NCBI GenBank assembly: GCA_016712565.1
Contig: JADJQU010000006.1
Span: 62,001-126,000 of the forward strand
Length of the DNA stretch: 64,000 nt
From: Planctomycetota bacterium
GTDB taxonomy: Bacteria > Planctomycetota > UBA1135 > GCA-002686595
Reading direction: 5' to 3'
Every line of letters begins with the position of its first letter. Position 1 is the stretch's first letter. A model generated the notes under the pieces. That model did no database searches, was not told the DNA's origin, and was given only the letters and a program-made list of their open reading frames with translations. This document shows positions 1 to 9,434 of this stretch, in pieces. Position numbers and translations under genes: made by a program.

Positions 1-1
1 C

Positions 2-514
2 GGCTTTCGGATGGTGGGCATCGACCCGGCCCACAATCTGCTGCGGCACGGACGGCGCGAGGGTTTCTCCACGGCCGTGGGGGACGCGCTCGCGCTGCCC
101 TTCGCCGACGGGAGCTTTCGCTTCGTCTACGCGGTGGGCGTCCTGCACCACCTGGCGGACCAGGAGGCCCAGGCGGCGGCCTGCCGTGAGATCCTGCGCG
201 TGCTCGAACCCGGCGGGACGCTGGTGGTCCAGGAGACCAACACGAACAACCCGCTGTTCCGCTTCTACATGGGCTACGTGTTCCCGATCCTCTCGCGCAT
301 CGACGAGGGCACGGAGCACTGGATCGAGCCCGCGCGCTGGGCCGCGCTGCCCGGCTTCGAGCCCGCGCGCCTGCGGTTCTTCACTTTCCTGCCCGACTTC
401 ATTCCCCAGGGCCTGATGCCGCCGTTCCTGGCCCTGGAGCGCAAGCTGGAGGGGGGGCCCCTCAAGCCCTATTCCGTGCACTATCAGGCCGTGCTCAAGA
501 AGCCCGCGGGCTAG
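2..514 (+). CDS. SAM-dependent methyltransferase (class I, type 11), 5' truncated by window edge
   Basis: The reading frame is already open at the first bases of the window (G-F-R before the first Met at position 11), so the N-terminus lies upstream. What remains is the second half of a Rossmann-fold class I methyltransferase: an acidic strand end (GIDPAHNLL), the motif GDALALPFADGSFRFVY, which is the usual post-II/motif III region, and VLEPGGTLVVQE, the typical LkPGG strand. It probably methylates a small molecule, quinone or lipid; the substrate cannot be told from this fragment. The downstream neighbours, a convergent GtrB-like glycosyltransferase and GT39-like proteins, suggest envelope or glycan metabolism. 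The C-terminal part (aromatic-rich, residues about 90-165) is specific to this subgroup and gives no further clue. The family assignment is firm, the function open. Confidence 0.85.
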   Translation, partial: GFRMVGIDPAHNLLRHGRREGFSTAVGDALALPFADGSFRFVYAVGVLHHLADQEAQAAACREILRVLEPGGTLVVQETNTNNPLFRFYMGYVFPILSRIDEGTEHWIEPARWAALPGFEPARLRFFTFLPDFIPQGLMPPFLALERKLEGGPLKPYSVHYQAVLKKPAG

Positions 515-523
515 CCCCGGGCC

Positions 524-1498
524 TCAGGCCGAGGGCGTCGAGTTGGTGTCCTTGACGAAGTACAGCGGCCTGCGGCGCGCGTCGCTGGCCAATCGGCCGA
601 TGTACTCGCCGATGATGCCGATGCTGAGCAACTGGATGCCGCCGAGGAACAGGACGGAGACCATCAGCGAGGTCCAGCCCTGGGGCGTGCGCGCGTTGTA
701 GAAGTAGGAAACCAGCGCGTAGACGATCAGCAGGAAGGCCACGAAGGAGACGATCAGGCCCGCGAACGTGGCCAGGCGCAGGGGCACGTCCGAGAAGGAA
801 GTGATGCCGTCCACGGCCAAGAGGAACAGCTTGCGCCAGGTGTAGCCCGGCGCGCCGGCGTGCCGGGCGTCGCGGTCGTACTCCACGGCGGCGTGGTCGA
901 ACCCCACCCAGGCCACCTGGCCGCGCAGGAATTTGTGCTGCTCGGGCATCGCCCGCAGGGCGTCCACCACCTTGCGGTCCATGATGCGGAAGTCGCCGGT
1001 GTCCAGGGGGATCTCGATCTGCGACAGGCGCGCCAGCAACCGGTAGAAGACCTTGTAGGCGACCTTCTTCACCAGGCTCTTGTCCTTGCGCGAGCGGCGC
1101 TGGGCGTAGACCACCTGGAAGCCGCCGCGCAGCTTGGCGTGCATCTCCGCCAGCAATTCGGGCGGGTCCTGCAGGTCCGCGTCGATGATCGCCACGGCGC
1201 TTCCGCGGGCGTGGTCGAGGCCGGCGCTGAGGGCCACCTGGTGGCCGAAGTTGCGCGAGAGGACCACGTACTTGACGCGCGGATTCTCGGCGCCGAGGGC
1301 GCGCACGATTTCCATGGAGCGGTCGCGGCTGCCGTCGTCCACGAAGAGGATCTCGTAGCGGGCGCTGATGGCCGCCAGGGTCGGCTCCAGGCGGGCGTAG
1401 AGGGCCCGCAGGTTGGGCTCCTCGTTGTAGACCGGGACGATCACGGTGAGGTCCACCGCGGGGCCCAGGCCTGCGGGAGCTTGGGGTGCGTGGCTCAC
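524..1498 (-). CDS. GT2 glycosyltransferase, GtrB/DPM1-like with C-terminal membrane anchor
   Basis: A 324-residue family 2 glycosyltransferase. The GT-A domain starts near residue 17 (LTVIVPVYNEEPNL), followed by the nucleotide-binding VDDGSRD and the metal-binding DADLQDPPE, a signature of polyprenyl-phosphate sugar transferases such as GtrB and dolichyl-phosphate mannose synthase. The last 80 residues carry two hydrophobic helices (ATFAGLIVSFVAFLLIVYAL and VSVLFLGGIQLLSIGIIGEY), as in GtrB. It likely transfers a sugar from a nucleotide donor to undecaprenyl phosphate on the cytoplasmic face, providing lipid-linked sugars for GT39/GT-C enzymes, three of which are encoded in the next 8 kb (inference). 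The ATG at 1498 leaves about 16 residues before the first beta strand. The gene converges with the methyltransferase, 9 bases between stops. Confidence 0.9.
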   Translation of the reverse strand: MSHAPQAPAGLGPAVDLTVIVPVYNEEPNLRALYARLEPTLAAISARYEILFVDDGSRDRSMEIVRALGAENPRVKYVVLSRNFGHQVALSAGLDHARGSAVAIIDADLQDPPELLAEMHAKLRGGFQVVYAQRRSRKDKSLVKKVAYKVFYRLLARLSQIEIPLDTGDFRIMDRKVVDALRAMPEQHKFLRGQVAWVGFDHAAVEYDRDARHAGAPGYTWRKLFLLAVDGITSFSDVPLRLATFAGLIVSFVAFLLIVYALVSYFYNARTPQGWTSLMVSVLFLGGIQLLSIGIIGEYIGRLASDARRRPLYFVKDTNSTPSA

Positions 1499-1655
1499 GG
1501 GCGGCGATTCTCCGCCGGGCGGGGGCTCGGTTCAACGCTGTGCCGACCGGCCGCCGAGGGGCGCGCGCCCAGGGGGGCCCCGTGGCCCCCCGGCCGAGCG
1601 GCGGCGGGGCGCGAACCGCGCCGGCAAGGGGCAGTGCTCGTGGGACCTTCCACGT

Positions 1656-3431
1656 TCAGGGCCCCATGCGGTAGACGGCCAGGATCGGCACGCCGCCGAC
1701 CACGATCTCGTGCACCTTGCGCTCCTCGGGCGGGTCGTCCTCCTCCGCGGCGTCCGCGCGGCGGAAGTTGCTCAGGTAGTAGTCGCACTCCGCGCGGGAT
1801 TCGACGTAGGTCAGTCGCTCGCGATCGGCGGCCTCGAGGATCGAGAAGTTCATCTTGCAGGCGTAGTTCCTGGCAGCCACTCGGATCCGCTGGGGCCGCG
1901 GCTTGAGCGCCAGCACCGCCTCCAGGCCCTGGCGGTAGGCCACGCCCCAGTAGTCGAGCTCGAAATGGGCTCCCATGGGCTGCCAATGGGCCTTGGCGAA
2001 CTCGTTGAAGTAGACGTTCTGGTGGGGGTGGCTTTGCGCCATCTGGGAGCCCACCACCAGCGCGTTGCCGGCGAAGACCACCAGGATCGCGCGCCCCACC
2101 GGCCGCGGCAAGAGTCCCGGCTCGGTCAGGAATTCCAGTCCCCGCGCGGCGAAGAGCACCAGGAATGGATAGACGCAGTAGACGTGGCGCCAGCCGTCGT
2201 AGACCACGGAGCCCAGGGCGATCACCGAGAGCACCGGGGCGAAGCCGAAGGCCGCGACGGCGATCCAGCGCGTGTCGAGTCGTGCGAGCCGCGAGGCCAG
2301 GCCTTGATGGCCTCCGTCCGGCGCGGCGCCCGGGCGCAGCAGTCCCTCCAGGGCCCACAGGCACTGGCGCGCCACGCCCACTCCGAAGAGGGCGGTGTAC
2401 AGGAGCGGCGTGGTGACGAAGATCCAGCAGGGCAGGTAGTGCCAGGGGAGCTCGGTGCTCCGCACTCGCTCTCCGGCGTAGAGCACCAGTCCCTCCCAGT
2501 GGTACTGGCTCATCTCCTGGAGCGCGGCGCGGAAATGCTGCCAGGGTCCGAGCCAGAGCACGGGCCAGAAGAGCACCACGAGCCCCGCGCACAGGGCCAG
2601 CGAAAGGAGCGAGCGCGCGATCCAGCGCGGCCAGGCGGCGCGGCCCCCGCGCAGGGCCTCCACGGCGAAGGCGGCCGCCGTGACGGCCGCGTGCAACACG
2701 CCCAGGATGCGGATGTCGATCAGCCAGGCCACCGCGAGGGCGTGCAGGCCAAGCCGCGCCGCCGAGGGTTTCTCCAGGGCGCGCAGGAGCGTCCAGGCGG
2801 CCAGGATCGAGAAGGACAGGAAGGCCAGATCCTTCGAGTTGACGAAGGACTCGGCGAAGATGCGCGGGGAGAGCACCAGGATCGAGCTCGCCGCCAGGGC
2901 GCTCCACGGCCGCGCCAGGAGACGGCGCGCGAGGTCGTGGAAGGCCGCCACCGCCAGGGCGAAGGTGAGGAACATCGCCAGGTGCCGCATCTGGTAGATG
3001 CTGCGCAGGTCGTCGAGGAACAGCACCTTCTCCAGGGCGAGCAGGAACAGCTCGTAGGCGGGTCCGTGGTACTTCTCGTTGCCCTCCAGGAGCGTCTTGG
3101 AAACGCCGCGGGTCACGAAGTTCCAATTGACCTGTCCCGTCGCGGCCCGCGACGTGCCGTCGTCCCAGCCCAGACCGTAGTCGTCGAAGGCCAGGACACC
3201 CGCCAGGAGGAAGGCCAGGGCCAGGAGCCCCAAGAACCAACGGGGCGGCGCCGCGCGGAAGGAGGTTTTGGACCCGCTCTCGTTCCGCTCCGGTTCGCGG
3301 GAGAGGCCGGCCCCAGGCTGCCCGCCGGATCCGCCGGACCCGGGCGAATCACCGGCTGGGCCGCTCCCCGAGGCGCCGGAACGGGGGCCGGGGACCGCGC
3401 CGTCCGCCCGCTGGCTGGAATTCATGGGCAT
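1656..3431 (-). CDS. GT39-like polytopic membrane glycosyltransferase
   Basis: A 591-residue integral membrane protein. After a 65-residue Gly/Ser/Pro-rich cytoplasmic leader comes a first hydrophobic segment (WFLGLLALAFLLAGVLAF) and then DDYGLGWDDG, an acidic first extracytoplasmic loop as in GT-C/PMT-type transferases that use lipid-linked sugars. About ten more hydrophobic helices follow (for example LAMFLTFALAVAAF and CAGLVVLFWPVLWL), then a soluble C-terminal region of roughly 120 residues. It probably moves a sugar from a polyprenyl-phosphate donor to an acceptor outside the membrane; the GtrB-like gene downstream could supply the donor (inference). A second ATG lies two codons in, at 3425; neither has a good Shine-Dalgarno. 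The gene is divergent from the sulfatase gene, with 97 bases between starts. Confidence 0.8.
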   Translation of the reverse strand: MPMNSSQRADGAVPGPRSGASGSGPAGDSPGSGGSGGQPGAGLSREPERNESGSKTSFRAAPPRWFLGLLALAFLLAGVLAFDDYGLGWDDGTSRAATGQVNWNFVTRGVSKTLLEGNEKYHGPAYELFLLALEKVLFLDDLRSIYQMRHLAMFLTFALAVAAFHDLARRLLARPWSALAASSILVLSPRIFAESFVNSKDLAFLSFSILAAWTLLRALEKPSAARLGLHALAVAWLIDIRILGVLHAAVTAAAFAVEALRGGRAAWPRWIARSLLSLALCAGLVVLFWPVLWLGPWQHFRAALQEMSQYHWEGLVLYAGERVRSTELPWHYLPCWIFVTTPLLYTALFGVGVARQCLWALEGLLRPGAAPDGGHQGLASRLARLDTRWIAVAAFGFAPVLSVIALGSVVYDGWRHVYCVYPFLVLFAARGLEFLTEPGLLPRPVGRAILVVFAGNALVVGSQMAQSHPHQNVYFNEFAKAHWQPMGAHFELDYWGVAYRQGLEAVLALKPRPQRIRVAARNYACKMNFSILEAADRERLTYVESRAECDYYLSNFRRADAAEEDDPPEERKVHEIVVGGVPILAVYRMGP

Positions 3432-3507
3432 GCTCTAGCAGTCGGCGGGGGAAGGAGCAAAGGTCGACCGTTTCTCCGGCCGATCTGGAGGCCCTGGTCC
3501 GCGCCGC

Positions 3508-3513
3508 TATAGT
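3508..3513 (+). promoter_or_regulatory. Candidate -10 element (TATAGT) for the sulfatase gene
   Basis: TATAGT stands out in the very GC-rich spacer and ends 15 bases before the ATG at 3529. No Shine-Dalgarno lies between them and no convincing -35 is visible. If used, the transcript would have a very short leader. Similar AT-rich hexamers sit close upstream of several other starts in this window. Confidence 0.35.
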
Positions 3514-3528
3514 CCGCGCGTCCTTTCC

Positions 3529-6048
3529 ATGCCCACCTCGCCCCGCCCCGACTCCGAGCCGCGCCCCGACGCGGGGGGCCCCACGGCCCGCCCGAGGCGA
3601 CGCGCGTGGGGCCGTCTCTTGGCGCTGGCCGGCCTGCTCTCCCTGCTGCCCCTGCTCTTCCATGCCTGGGTCTATGGGCGCCGCGACCTCTCGCCCCTGT
3701 TCGACGGGCTGGAGAGCCTGCGGGCGCGCACGGAGGAACTGGCGCGGCGCGCGCGCACGTTCGACGGCGAAGGGGCCCTGGCCGAACTGGGCCCGAGCGC
3801 CCTGAACGGGTTCGTCTGGCGCCTGGACGAGCGGCTCTCCGAGTGCACCGCCGAGCGCGGCAAGGGCGCTCCCTCCCTGGACCCGAAGCCGCTGCTCTCG
3901 ATCGAGTTCGAACCCGGCGAGGCCCTGACCCTGGTGTCGGAATCCGGCACCAGCACGGTGGAGAACGGCGTGCTGCGGACCCTGGCGGGGCCGGGGGACG
4001 TGCTCGTCACCTCGGGCGAGTTCCAGGTGGATCCCGACGCCGTGGCCCAACTGGAGTTGCGGGTCAAGCACGCCCGCGGCACCAAGCTTTCCCTGGGCTG
4101 GTCCAGCGGGGGCGAGGCCGAGAATCGCGAGGTGCTCTCGCTCCTGCCCGTGCAGGGAGAGTTCTACGACTACCGCATCCACACGGAGACCCTGTTCCAG
4201 GACACTTCCTTCCCGTTCGTGGCGAACGACACGGCCGTGGGCGGCGCGCGCGCGCCGATTCGCAAGCTGATGATCGAGCCCACGGACGTCGCCGGCGACC
4301 TCGTGGAGATCGATCGGCTGCGGCTGATCTCCAAGCGCAGCAAGTACGCCGAATCCACCCACGACGCGGGCTGGCACCGCGCCGCGGGCGAACTGCGCAA
4401 GGTGGTCTTTGCCAACACGCCCCTGTCGATCACCGCGAAGGTCTCCCTGCCGGCGGAGCCGCTCTGGCTCACGGCGGGACTGGCCGTGCTGGAGTCCGGC
4501 GATCCGGTGCGCTTCAAGGTCAGCGTGCGCGAGGCCGCCGCGGAAAAGACGCTCTTCGAGCAGAGCGTGAGCGCGCCCCATGCCTGGAGCGACGTGCGCC
4601 TGGACGTGAGCGAGTGGGGGGGCCGGGAGGTGGAGTTCCGCTTCGAAGCCCTGAGCACGGGGGGCAACGTGGCCTTCTGGAGCAACCCGACGATCCACGG
4701 CGCCCCCCGGGAGCAGTTCCACGTGCTGCTGCTCCTGGAGGACGCCCTGCGAGGCGACCACCTTTCCAGTGCGGGCCACTCGCGGTCGACGACGCCCCAC
4801 AAGGACGCCCTGGCCGCCGAGGGCGTGCAGTTCCTGCGCTGCTACTCCCAGGAATCCAAGACCCGCATGTCGGTGCCGTCGATGATGACCTCGCTCCTGC
4901 CCACGGCCACCGGCGTGTGGAACTTCCAGGAGGTGCTCCACGACGATTACCTGACCCTGGCCGAGGTCTTGCGCAGTCAGGGATTCGAGACCGCCGCCTT
5001 CCTGCAGAATCCGAACGCGGGCGCGGGCGCGGGCCTGCACCAGGGCTTCAGTGAGTCCATCGAGCTGGAGCGCGGCGTGCCGCGCGCCGCCGACGCCTTC
5101 GCCGCCGCGAAGCAGTGGATCGAGCGTCATCCTCAGCGCAATCTGTTCTTGTACGTGCACGTGCTCGATCCCCACAGTCCCTACGACCCGCCGCCGCCCT
5201 TCGACGGCTGGGCCCGGGAGAAGCTCGGCGTGGGAACGCGGGTCAAGGCCATGGAGTACTACGATCCCCCCTGGGATCCCGAGCCCACGGCGGAGTCGCG
5301 CCGCGCGCGCTACGACGGCGAGATCGCCTACAACGACGCCTGCTTCGGGCAGTTCTGGTCCTGGTACACCGGCGTGGGAATGAAGGACCGCACGCTGTTC
5401 GTCAACGTCTCGGACCACGGCGAGTTCCTGGGGGAACGCGGCATGTGGGATCACCACCCGCCCGGTTTCGAGCCGGTGCTCCACGTGCCCCTGGTGCTGC
5501 ACCTGCCTCCCCGGCTGGCCGGCGGACCGCGCGGCGCTCCGGGGCGGCGCACGATCGACGTGCCGGTGCAGCTGCTCGACGTGGCTCCCACGATCCTGGA
5601 CGTGCTCGGGATCGACCGCGGGCCCCTGCTCCAGCAGGGCGACTCCCTGCTGGGGCTGATGCGCGGAGAAGAGGCCGAGGCCTGGGCCGCGCGCCCGGTG
5701 GTCTCCGACGAGGTGATCGACCGCCCGGACAAGTCGGACGAGCGTTCGCTGGCCTCGGTTTTCTACCGCGACCTGCAGTTGATCAACTCGGCCAACTTCT
5801 CCTCGAAGCGGCCGCTGCCGCACCAGGCCTATGCGCGCGCCTTCGACCTGCGGGGCGGGGGCATCGAAGCGCCTCCGGAATGGGACCTCGCCTGGGATCC
5901 GGTCTTCCGCTGGCGGCTCGGGCGGGCCGTCGCCGCCCTGCAGCGCGCGGGCTCCAACGTCTGGTTCGGCATCACCTCCGGCGTCGGCGGCTCCATGGAC
6001 TACGATCCGGAGACCATCGAGAGGCTGAAGGCGCTGGGCTACCTCTGA
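3529..6048 (+). CDS. Membrane-anchored sulfatase-fold hydrolase with N-terminal beta domains
   Basis: An 839-residue protein of the alkaline phosphatase superfamily. A single N-terminal transmembrane helix (about residues 24-45) is followed by about 340 residues of predicted beta-rich, CBM-like sequence. The sulfatase-type domain starts near residue 393: the metal-binding EDALRGD, the nucleophile region TRMSVPSMMTS with Ser448, VHVLDPHSPYDPP, and the metal-ligand motif SDHGEFLGE (Asp629, His630). The canonical sulfatase signature C/S-x-P-S-R is here S-V-P-S-M, so the Arg is missing; formylglycine modification is doubtful, and the enzyme may use Ser directly as in phosphodiesterase- or LtaS-type members. 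Placement among glycosyltransferases suggests work on an envelope glycan or glycolipid (inference). The start is the first ATG of the frame, placed just before the basic region preceding the helix. Confidence 0.85.
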   Translation: MPTSPRPDSEPRPDAGGPTARPRRRAWGRLLALAGLLSLLPLLFHAWVYGRRDLSPLFDGLESLRARTEELARRARTFDGEGALAELGPSALNGFVWRLDERLSECTAERGKGAPSLDPKPLLSIEFEPGEALTLVSESGTSTVENGVLRTLAGPGDVLVTSGEFQVDPDAVAQLELRVKHARGTKLSLGWSSGGEAENREVLSLLPVQGEFYDYRIHTETLFQDTSFPFVANDTAVGGARAPIRKLMIEPTDVAGDLVEIDRLRLISKRSKYAESTHDAGWHRAAGELRKVVFANTPLSITAKVSLPAEPLWLTAGLAVLESGDPVRFKVSVREAAAEKTLFEQSVSAPHAWSDVRLDVSEWGGREVEFRFEALSTGGNVAFWSNPTIHGAPREQFHVLLLLEDALRGDHLSSAGHSRSTTPHKDALAAEGVQFLRCYSQESKTRMSVPSMMTSLLPTATGVWNFQEVLHDDYLTLAEVLRSQGFETAAFLQNPNAGAGAGLHQGFSESIELERGVPRAADAFAAAKQWIERHPQRNLFLYVHVLDPHSPYDPPPPFDGWAREKLGVGTRVKAMEYYDPPWDPEPTAESRRARYDGEIAYNDACFGQFWSWYTGVGMKDRTLFVNVSDHGEFLGERGMWDHHPPGFEPVLHVPLVLHLPPRLAGGPRGAPGRRTIDVPVQLLDVAPTILDVLGIDRGPLLQQGDSLLGLMRGEEAEAWAARPVVSDEVIDRPDKSDERSLASVFYRDLQLINSANFSSKRPLPHQAYARAFDLRGGGIEAPPEWDLAWDPVFRWRLGRAVAALQRAGSNVWFGITSGVGGSMDYDPETIERLKALGYL

Positions 6049-6060
6049 GCCCCGGCGCGG

Positions 6061-7803
6061 TCAGCGCCCGTCCTGGGCCGCGGGGCCGACCCGGTAGAGC
6101 GCCAGTTCGTATTCGCGCGTGGGCCGGTTGCGGAAGGCATAGGCCCGTCGGGGCGCGAAGTCGTCCAGCAGGCGCACGTCCGTGGGTTCGAAGGGCTCGC
6201 GGCGCAGCAGTTCGAAGCGCGCGCCCAATTGCCGCCCGGTTTCCTCCGCGGAACCGCCGCGCTTGGCGTAAATGCCCGCCACCACGTAGACCGTCTCGGT
6301 CGTGTTCGCCAGCACGGCCGGCAGGTCCTTGCCCAGCACGACCTCCAGGGCGGGCCGGCCCGCCACCTGCAGGTAGTAGGCGAGGTTGGGTTCCCCGAGC
6401 ACGATCACGCGACTGCCCTCCGGCACCAAGGGCAGCATGGACGCCGCGGCCCGGCGACCATCCAGCGTGGCGCGCCAGGGGTCGCTGGGATCGGGCAGGG
6501 CGAGGCTCACGGCGCCCACCAGGCAGGCCAGGGCCGCGCAGATCCAGGGCGTGGGGGCCGTCTCCGGCCCCTCGTTCAGCCGCTCCAGTCGCGCCGCGAT
6601 CCACACGCCCGCGGCCAACGCCGCCGCCAGGGTGAAGGGCAGCACGAGCCTGGCGTAGGGATGGTAGGTCGGGGTGAGCACGATCCACACGGCGAGCCAG
6701 ATCGCCACCACGGTGCCCGGCAGGCCGCGGCCCCGCCCCAGGAGCCTGGGCAGCGCCAGCAGCGCGAGCAGGGCCGTGGCCAGGCCCGCGCCCAGGGTCA
6801 AGGCCGCCAGGCAGAAGAGCCCCAAGGTGGCGAGGCCCGCCCCCAGGCTTCCCAGCCGCGTGCGGGCGCACCAGGCCGCCGCCCCGAAGGCCGCCAGCAG
6901 TCCCGCTCGACTCACCGGCCCCTCGAAGAACACTTGGTGGAGGCCCTGGCGCAGGGCGTTCTCGATCCACCGCGGATCCAGCATCGTCCGCTGGTAGGCC
7001 ACCAGCCCCGCGTAGCCGCCCGGTTGGGACTCGATGTAGAGCGCCCAGGGCAGGTAGCACACGCCGGCCACGAGCGCGGCGGCGGCCCACAGGCCGAGCA
7101 GCCGCCACGGGTCTCCGTTGCGCGCGCGCCATCCCGCCAGCAGGTCCGGCACCAGGGCGAGGCCCGTGATCGCCAGGGCGAGCCACCCGTGGTACTTCGT
7201 GTTCCACGCGAGCCCCACCGCGAGCCCGCCCAGGAGCGCCCACGGCAGGCTGCGGCGCTGGAAGGCCTCGGTCAGCACGAAAAGGGCCGCCAGGAAGGCG
7301 AGGGAGAAGGCCACGTCCGTCAGCGCCGTGCGCGAGAGCGCCACGTGGAATTCGCTGCTGGCGAACAGCACGCCCGCCGCGAGGCCCGCGGCGTCCCCGA
7401 ACCAGCGCCGCGCCACCAGGGCCAGGGCGAGCACGCACACCGAGCCCAGCACCACGTTGAGGGCGATGGCGCCCGTGTCGGCTCCCACGGAGAAGATCCG
7501 CGCCACGAGCCCCGCCAGGGTGAAGTACACCGGCGGCGAGAAGCGCTCCTCGCCGGGAAACAGCTGGAAGGGAGCCTCGGGATCGGCGATGCCGATGGCG
7601 CTCAGGGCGTAAACGCCCTCGTCGTAGTGGCTGAGGCCGAGGCGCGAGAAGTGGAGACCCCGCAGCAGGAGCGCCAGAAGGAACAGGCACAGCCAGACCC
7701 ACGGGGGACAGCGGCGGGCGCCGGTGGGGGATTCCGGCGGCTCACCCGCGGCCGCTTTGGACGCAGGCCCGGTCGGCCCGGGGGCCTCGGGGGCCCGGCT
7801 CAC
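6061..7803 (-). CDS. GT39-like polytopic membrane glycosyltransferase
   Basis: A 580-residue membrane protein. The start chosen is the GTG at 7803, whose GTGA overlaps the stop of the upstream gene; the frame is open further upstream but that translation is a shadow of the neighbour. The first helix (WVWLCLFLLALLLRGLHF) leads into HYDEGVYAL, the acidic first-loop motif of PMT/ArnT-like GT-C enzymes. About ten further hydrophobic segments follow, many Ala/Leu/Gly-rich, then a C-terminal soluble domain of about 140 residues (from DPSDPWRATLDG). It is translationally coupled to another large membrane protein (7800-9434). The likely role is transfer of a sugar from a lipid-linked donor to an envelope acceptor; the specificity cannot be read from sequence. 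Confidence 0.8.
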   Translation of the reverse strand: MSRAPEAPGPTGPASKAAAGEPPESPTGARRCPPWVWLCLFLLALLLRGLHFSRLGLSHYDEGVYALSAIGIADPEAPFQLFPGEERFSPPVYFTLAGLVARIFSVGADTGAIALNVVLGSVCVLALALVARRWFGDAAGLAAGVLFASSEFHVALSRTALTDVAFSLAFLAALFVLTEAFQRRSLPWALLGGLAVGLAWNTKYHGWLALAITGLALVPDLLAGWRARNGDPWRLLGLWAAAALVAGVCYLPWALYIESQPGGYAGLVAYQRTMLDPRWIENALRQGLHQVFFEGPVSRAGLLAAFGAAAWCARTRLGSLGAGLATLGLFCLAALTLGAGLATALLALLALPRLLGRGRGLPGTVVAIWLAVWIVLTPTYHPYARLVLPFTLAAALAAGVWIAARLERLNEGPETAPTPWICAALACLVGAVSLALPDPSDPWRATLDGRRAAASMLPLVPEGSRVIVLGEPNLAYYLQVAGRPALEVVLGKDLPAVLANTTETVYVVAGIYAKRGGSAEETGRQLGARFELLRREPFEPTDVRLLDDFAPRRAYAFRNRPTREYELALYRVGPAAQDGR

Positions 7804-9434
7804 GGCCGCACCTCGAACAGGCTGCCGTGGCGGCCCGACTGCAGCTCCACGAGGCCCGGCACCGCCGCGAAGCTCGCCGGATCCTGGGCCCGGGTCACGA
7901 AGAGGAAGCGCACGCCGTGGGCGGCCAGGAAGGCGGCCCGCTCCTCGGTCGAGCCGGCGAAGAAGCGCTCCACGGCCTTGGACTTGCGCTCGAAGTTCAC
8001 GGTCAGGAAGAAGTGCCCGTGGTGCAGCACGCCCGGATACTCCGGCGCGAGCCAGCGGTACTCGCGGTAGTCGCAGAGCAAGACGTCCCGCGGGCCGGCC
8101 GAGCGGAGCCGCTCGAGGGTCTCCCGGTGCTCGGCATCCAGGAACGTGGTGGGCGCCGCGGGATCGAAGCGCGTGGCCTTCCAAAGCCGCTGAAACTCAT
8201 AGGCGGGGGAGACCGCGAGCACCGCCGCCAGGCACAGGCCCTGGGCCGCGCCCAGTCGCTCCCGCTCCCGATGCCAGAGTAGGCCCGCCAGGATCCAGAC
8301 CGGGATGGCGAGCGCCATGGGCGCCCGGTCCGCGTAGGGGAAGTAGGGCCCCGAGAGCGAGAGCAGCACGGAGCCCAGGAGCCAGCCCATCAGGAAGCAG
8401 CCCTCGAGGCCCGCGTTGGGCCACCAGCGGCCGAAGCCGAAGGTGATCGCAAGCCAGGCCAGGGGAAAGGCCAGCGCCAGGCTGGCGAAGGGCATTTCCT
8501 CGGGCGTCCAGTCCGGCAGCGGCAGGCCCGAGCTGCGCTGGACCAGGAACAGGGCCAGGAGCACGCTCCCCATGGCCGCGCAGCAGGCCGCCGCCGTGCG
8601 CAGGGCGGCGCCCGTGGCCTGTCCTCGGCGGAAGCACAGGAACACCACCATGGCGAAGACCGCCGCCAGGGTGAAGGCCTCGTAGACGTGCAGCAGCGTG
8701 ATCAGTCCGCACAATCCCGCCGCCAGGGCCGCGCGTGCCACGGAGAAGCGCCGCAGCGCGAAGTAGAAGGCCAGCAGGGACGCCAGCGTGAGGAGCCACA
8801 GGAGCAGGAAGTGGGAATCGAACAGCGACTTGAACAGGTAGTGGCTGCGGTAGGACTCGAACACCGGCGCGTCGTTCACCGCGCCCACCACGCGGCCGAG
8901 AATCCCGCCCTCGCGCACCGCGGCCCACTGGTTCAAGACCTTGAGGTGTCCGCCGAGCCCGCCGCCCAGGAGGATCGCCAGGAAGACCCACCAGACCCCT
9001 CGCCCCCCGGGCAGGAACCAGCGCACCGTGAGGAACAAGAGGAGCGAGAGCAGCAAGGCGAACACCGAACCCGCGACCGCGTAGACCCATTCCGGCGCGA
9101 GGTCCAGGACTCCTGCCGCGGCGCCGACGCCCCAGTAGAAGAACACGGGCAGGTGGGGAGCGTTCGGCTCGGCGGTGAAACGGTTCTCGACGAAGGGGCC
9201 GCTCTCCTGGGATTGGCGCATCCAGGCGCGGTACTGCATGTAGTCGGGCGAGACCGTCACATTGCCCGTGAACTCGAAGCCCTCGGGCGTGGACACGAGA
9301 GCGTGGAGCACCGGGAACAGGTGCAGCAGGGCCGCGCACAGCGCCGCCAGCCAGACGCTGAGCGGGAGCGGCGCGAAGAAGGCGCGGGCCGCGGGCGCCG
9401 GGCTCTCTGCGCTCGCTGCCTTCGGCTCGTGCAT
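7800..9434 (-). CDS. Polytopic membrane protein, GT-C/mannosyltransferase-like
   Basis: A 544-residue membrane protein starting at ATG 9434. The first helix (LSVWLAALCAALLHLFPVLH) is followed by a long polar loop (DYMQYRAWMRQSQESGPF) containing acidic and aromatic residues, then about ten hydrophobic segments and a C-terminal soluble part of about 120 residues (from FDPAAPTTFLDAEHRET). The overall layout is that of GT-C fold sugar transferases, but no diagnostic catalytic motif was recognised, so only the membrane topology is secure. It is first in a two-gene unit: its TGA overlaps the GTG of the next GT39-like gene (GTGA), implying translational coupling and possibly a shared pathway. Confidence 0.65.
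   Translation of the reverse strand: MHEPKAASAESPAPAARAFFAPLPLSVWLAALCAALLHLFPVLHALVSTPEGFEFTGNVTVSPDYMQYRAWMRQSQESGPFVENRFTAEPNAPHLPVFFYWGVGAAAGVLDLAPEWVYAVAGSVFALLLSLLLFLTVRWFLPGGRGVWWVFLAILLGGGLGGHLKVLNQWAAVREGGILGRVVGAVNDAPVFESYRSHYLFKSLFDSHFLLLWLLTLASLLAFYFALRRFSVARAALAAGLCGLITLLHVYEAFTLAAVFAMVVFLCFRRGQATGAALRTAAACCAAMGSVLLALFLVQRSSGLPLPDWTPEEMPFASLALAFPLAWLAITFGFGRWWPNAGLEGCFLMGWLLGSVLLSLSGPYFPYADRAPMALAIPVWILAGLLWHRERERLGAAQGLCLAAVLAVSPAYEFQRLWKATRFDPAAPTTFLDAEHRETLERLRSAGPRDVLLCDYREYRWLAPEYPGVLHHGHFFLTVNFERKSKAVERFFAGSTEERAAFLAAHGVRFLFVTRAQDPASFAAVPGLVELQSGRHGSLFEVRP

Noticed and set aside
3349..5823. Minus-strand open frame of 824 codons opposite the sulfatase gene
   Set aside because: It mirrors the sulfatase gene; the translation is rich in His/Gln/Arg/Gly without any recognisable domain, while the plus-strand frame has clear sulfatase motifs. 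Long antisense frames are common in such GC-rich DNA.
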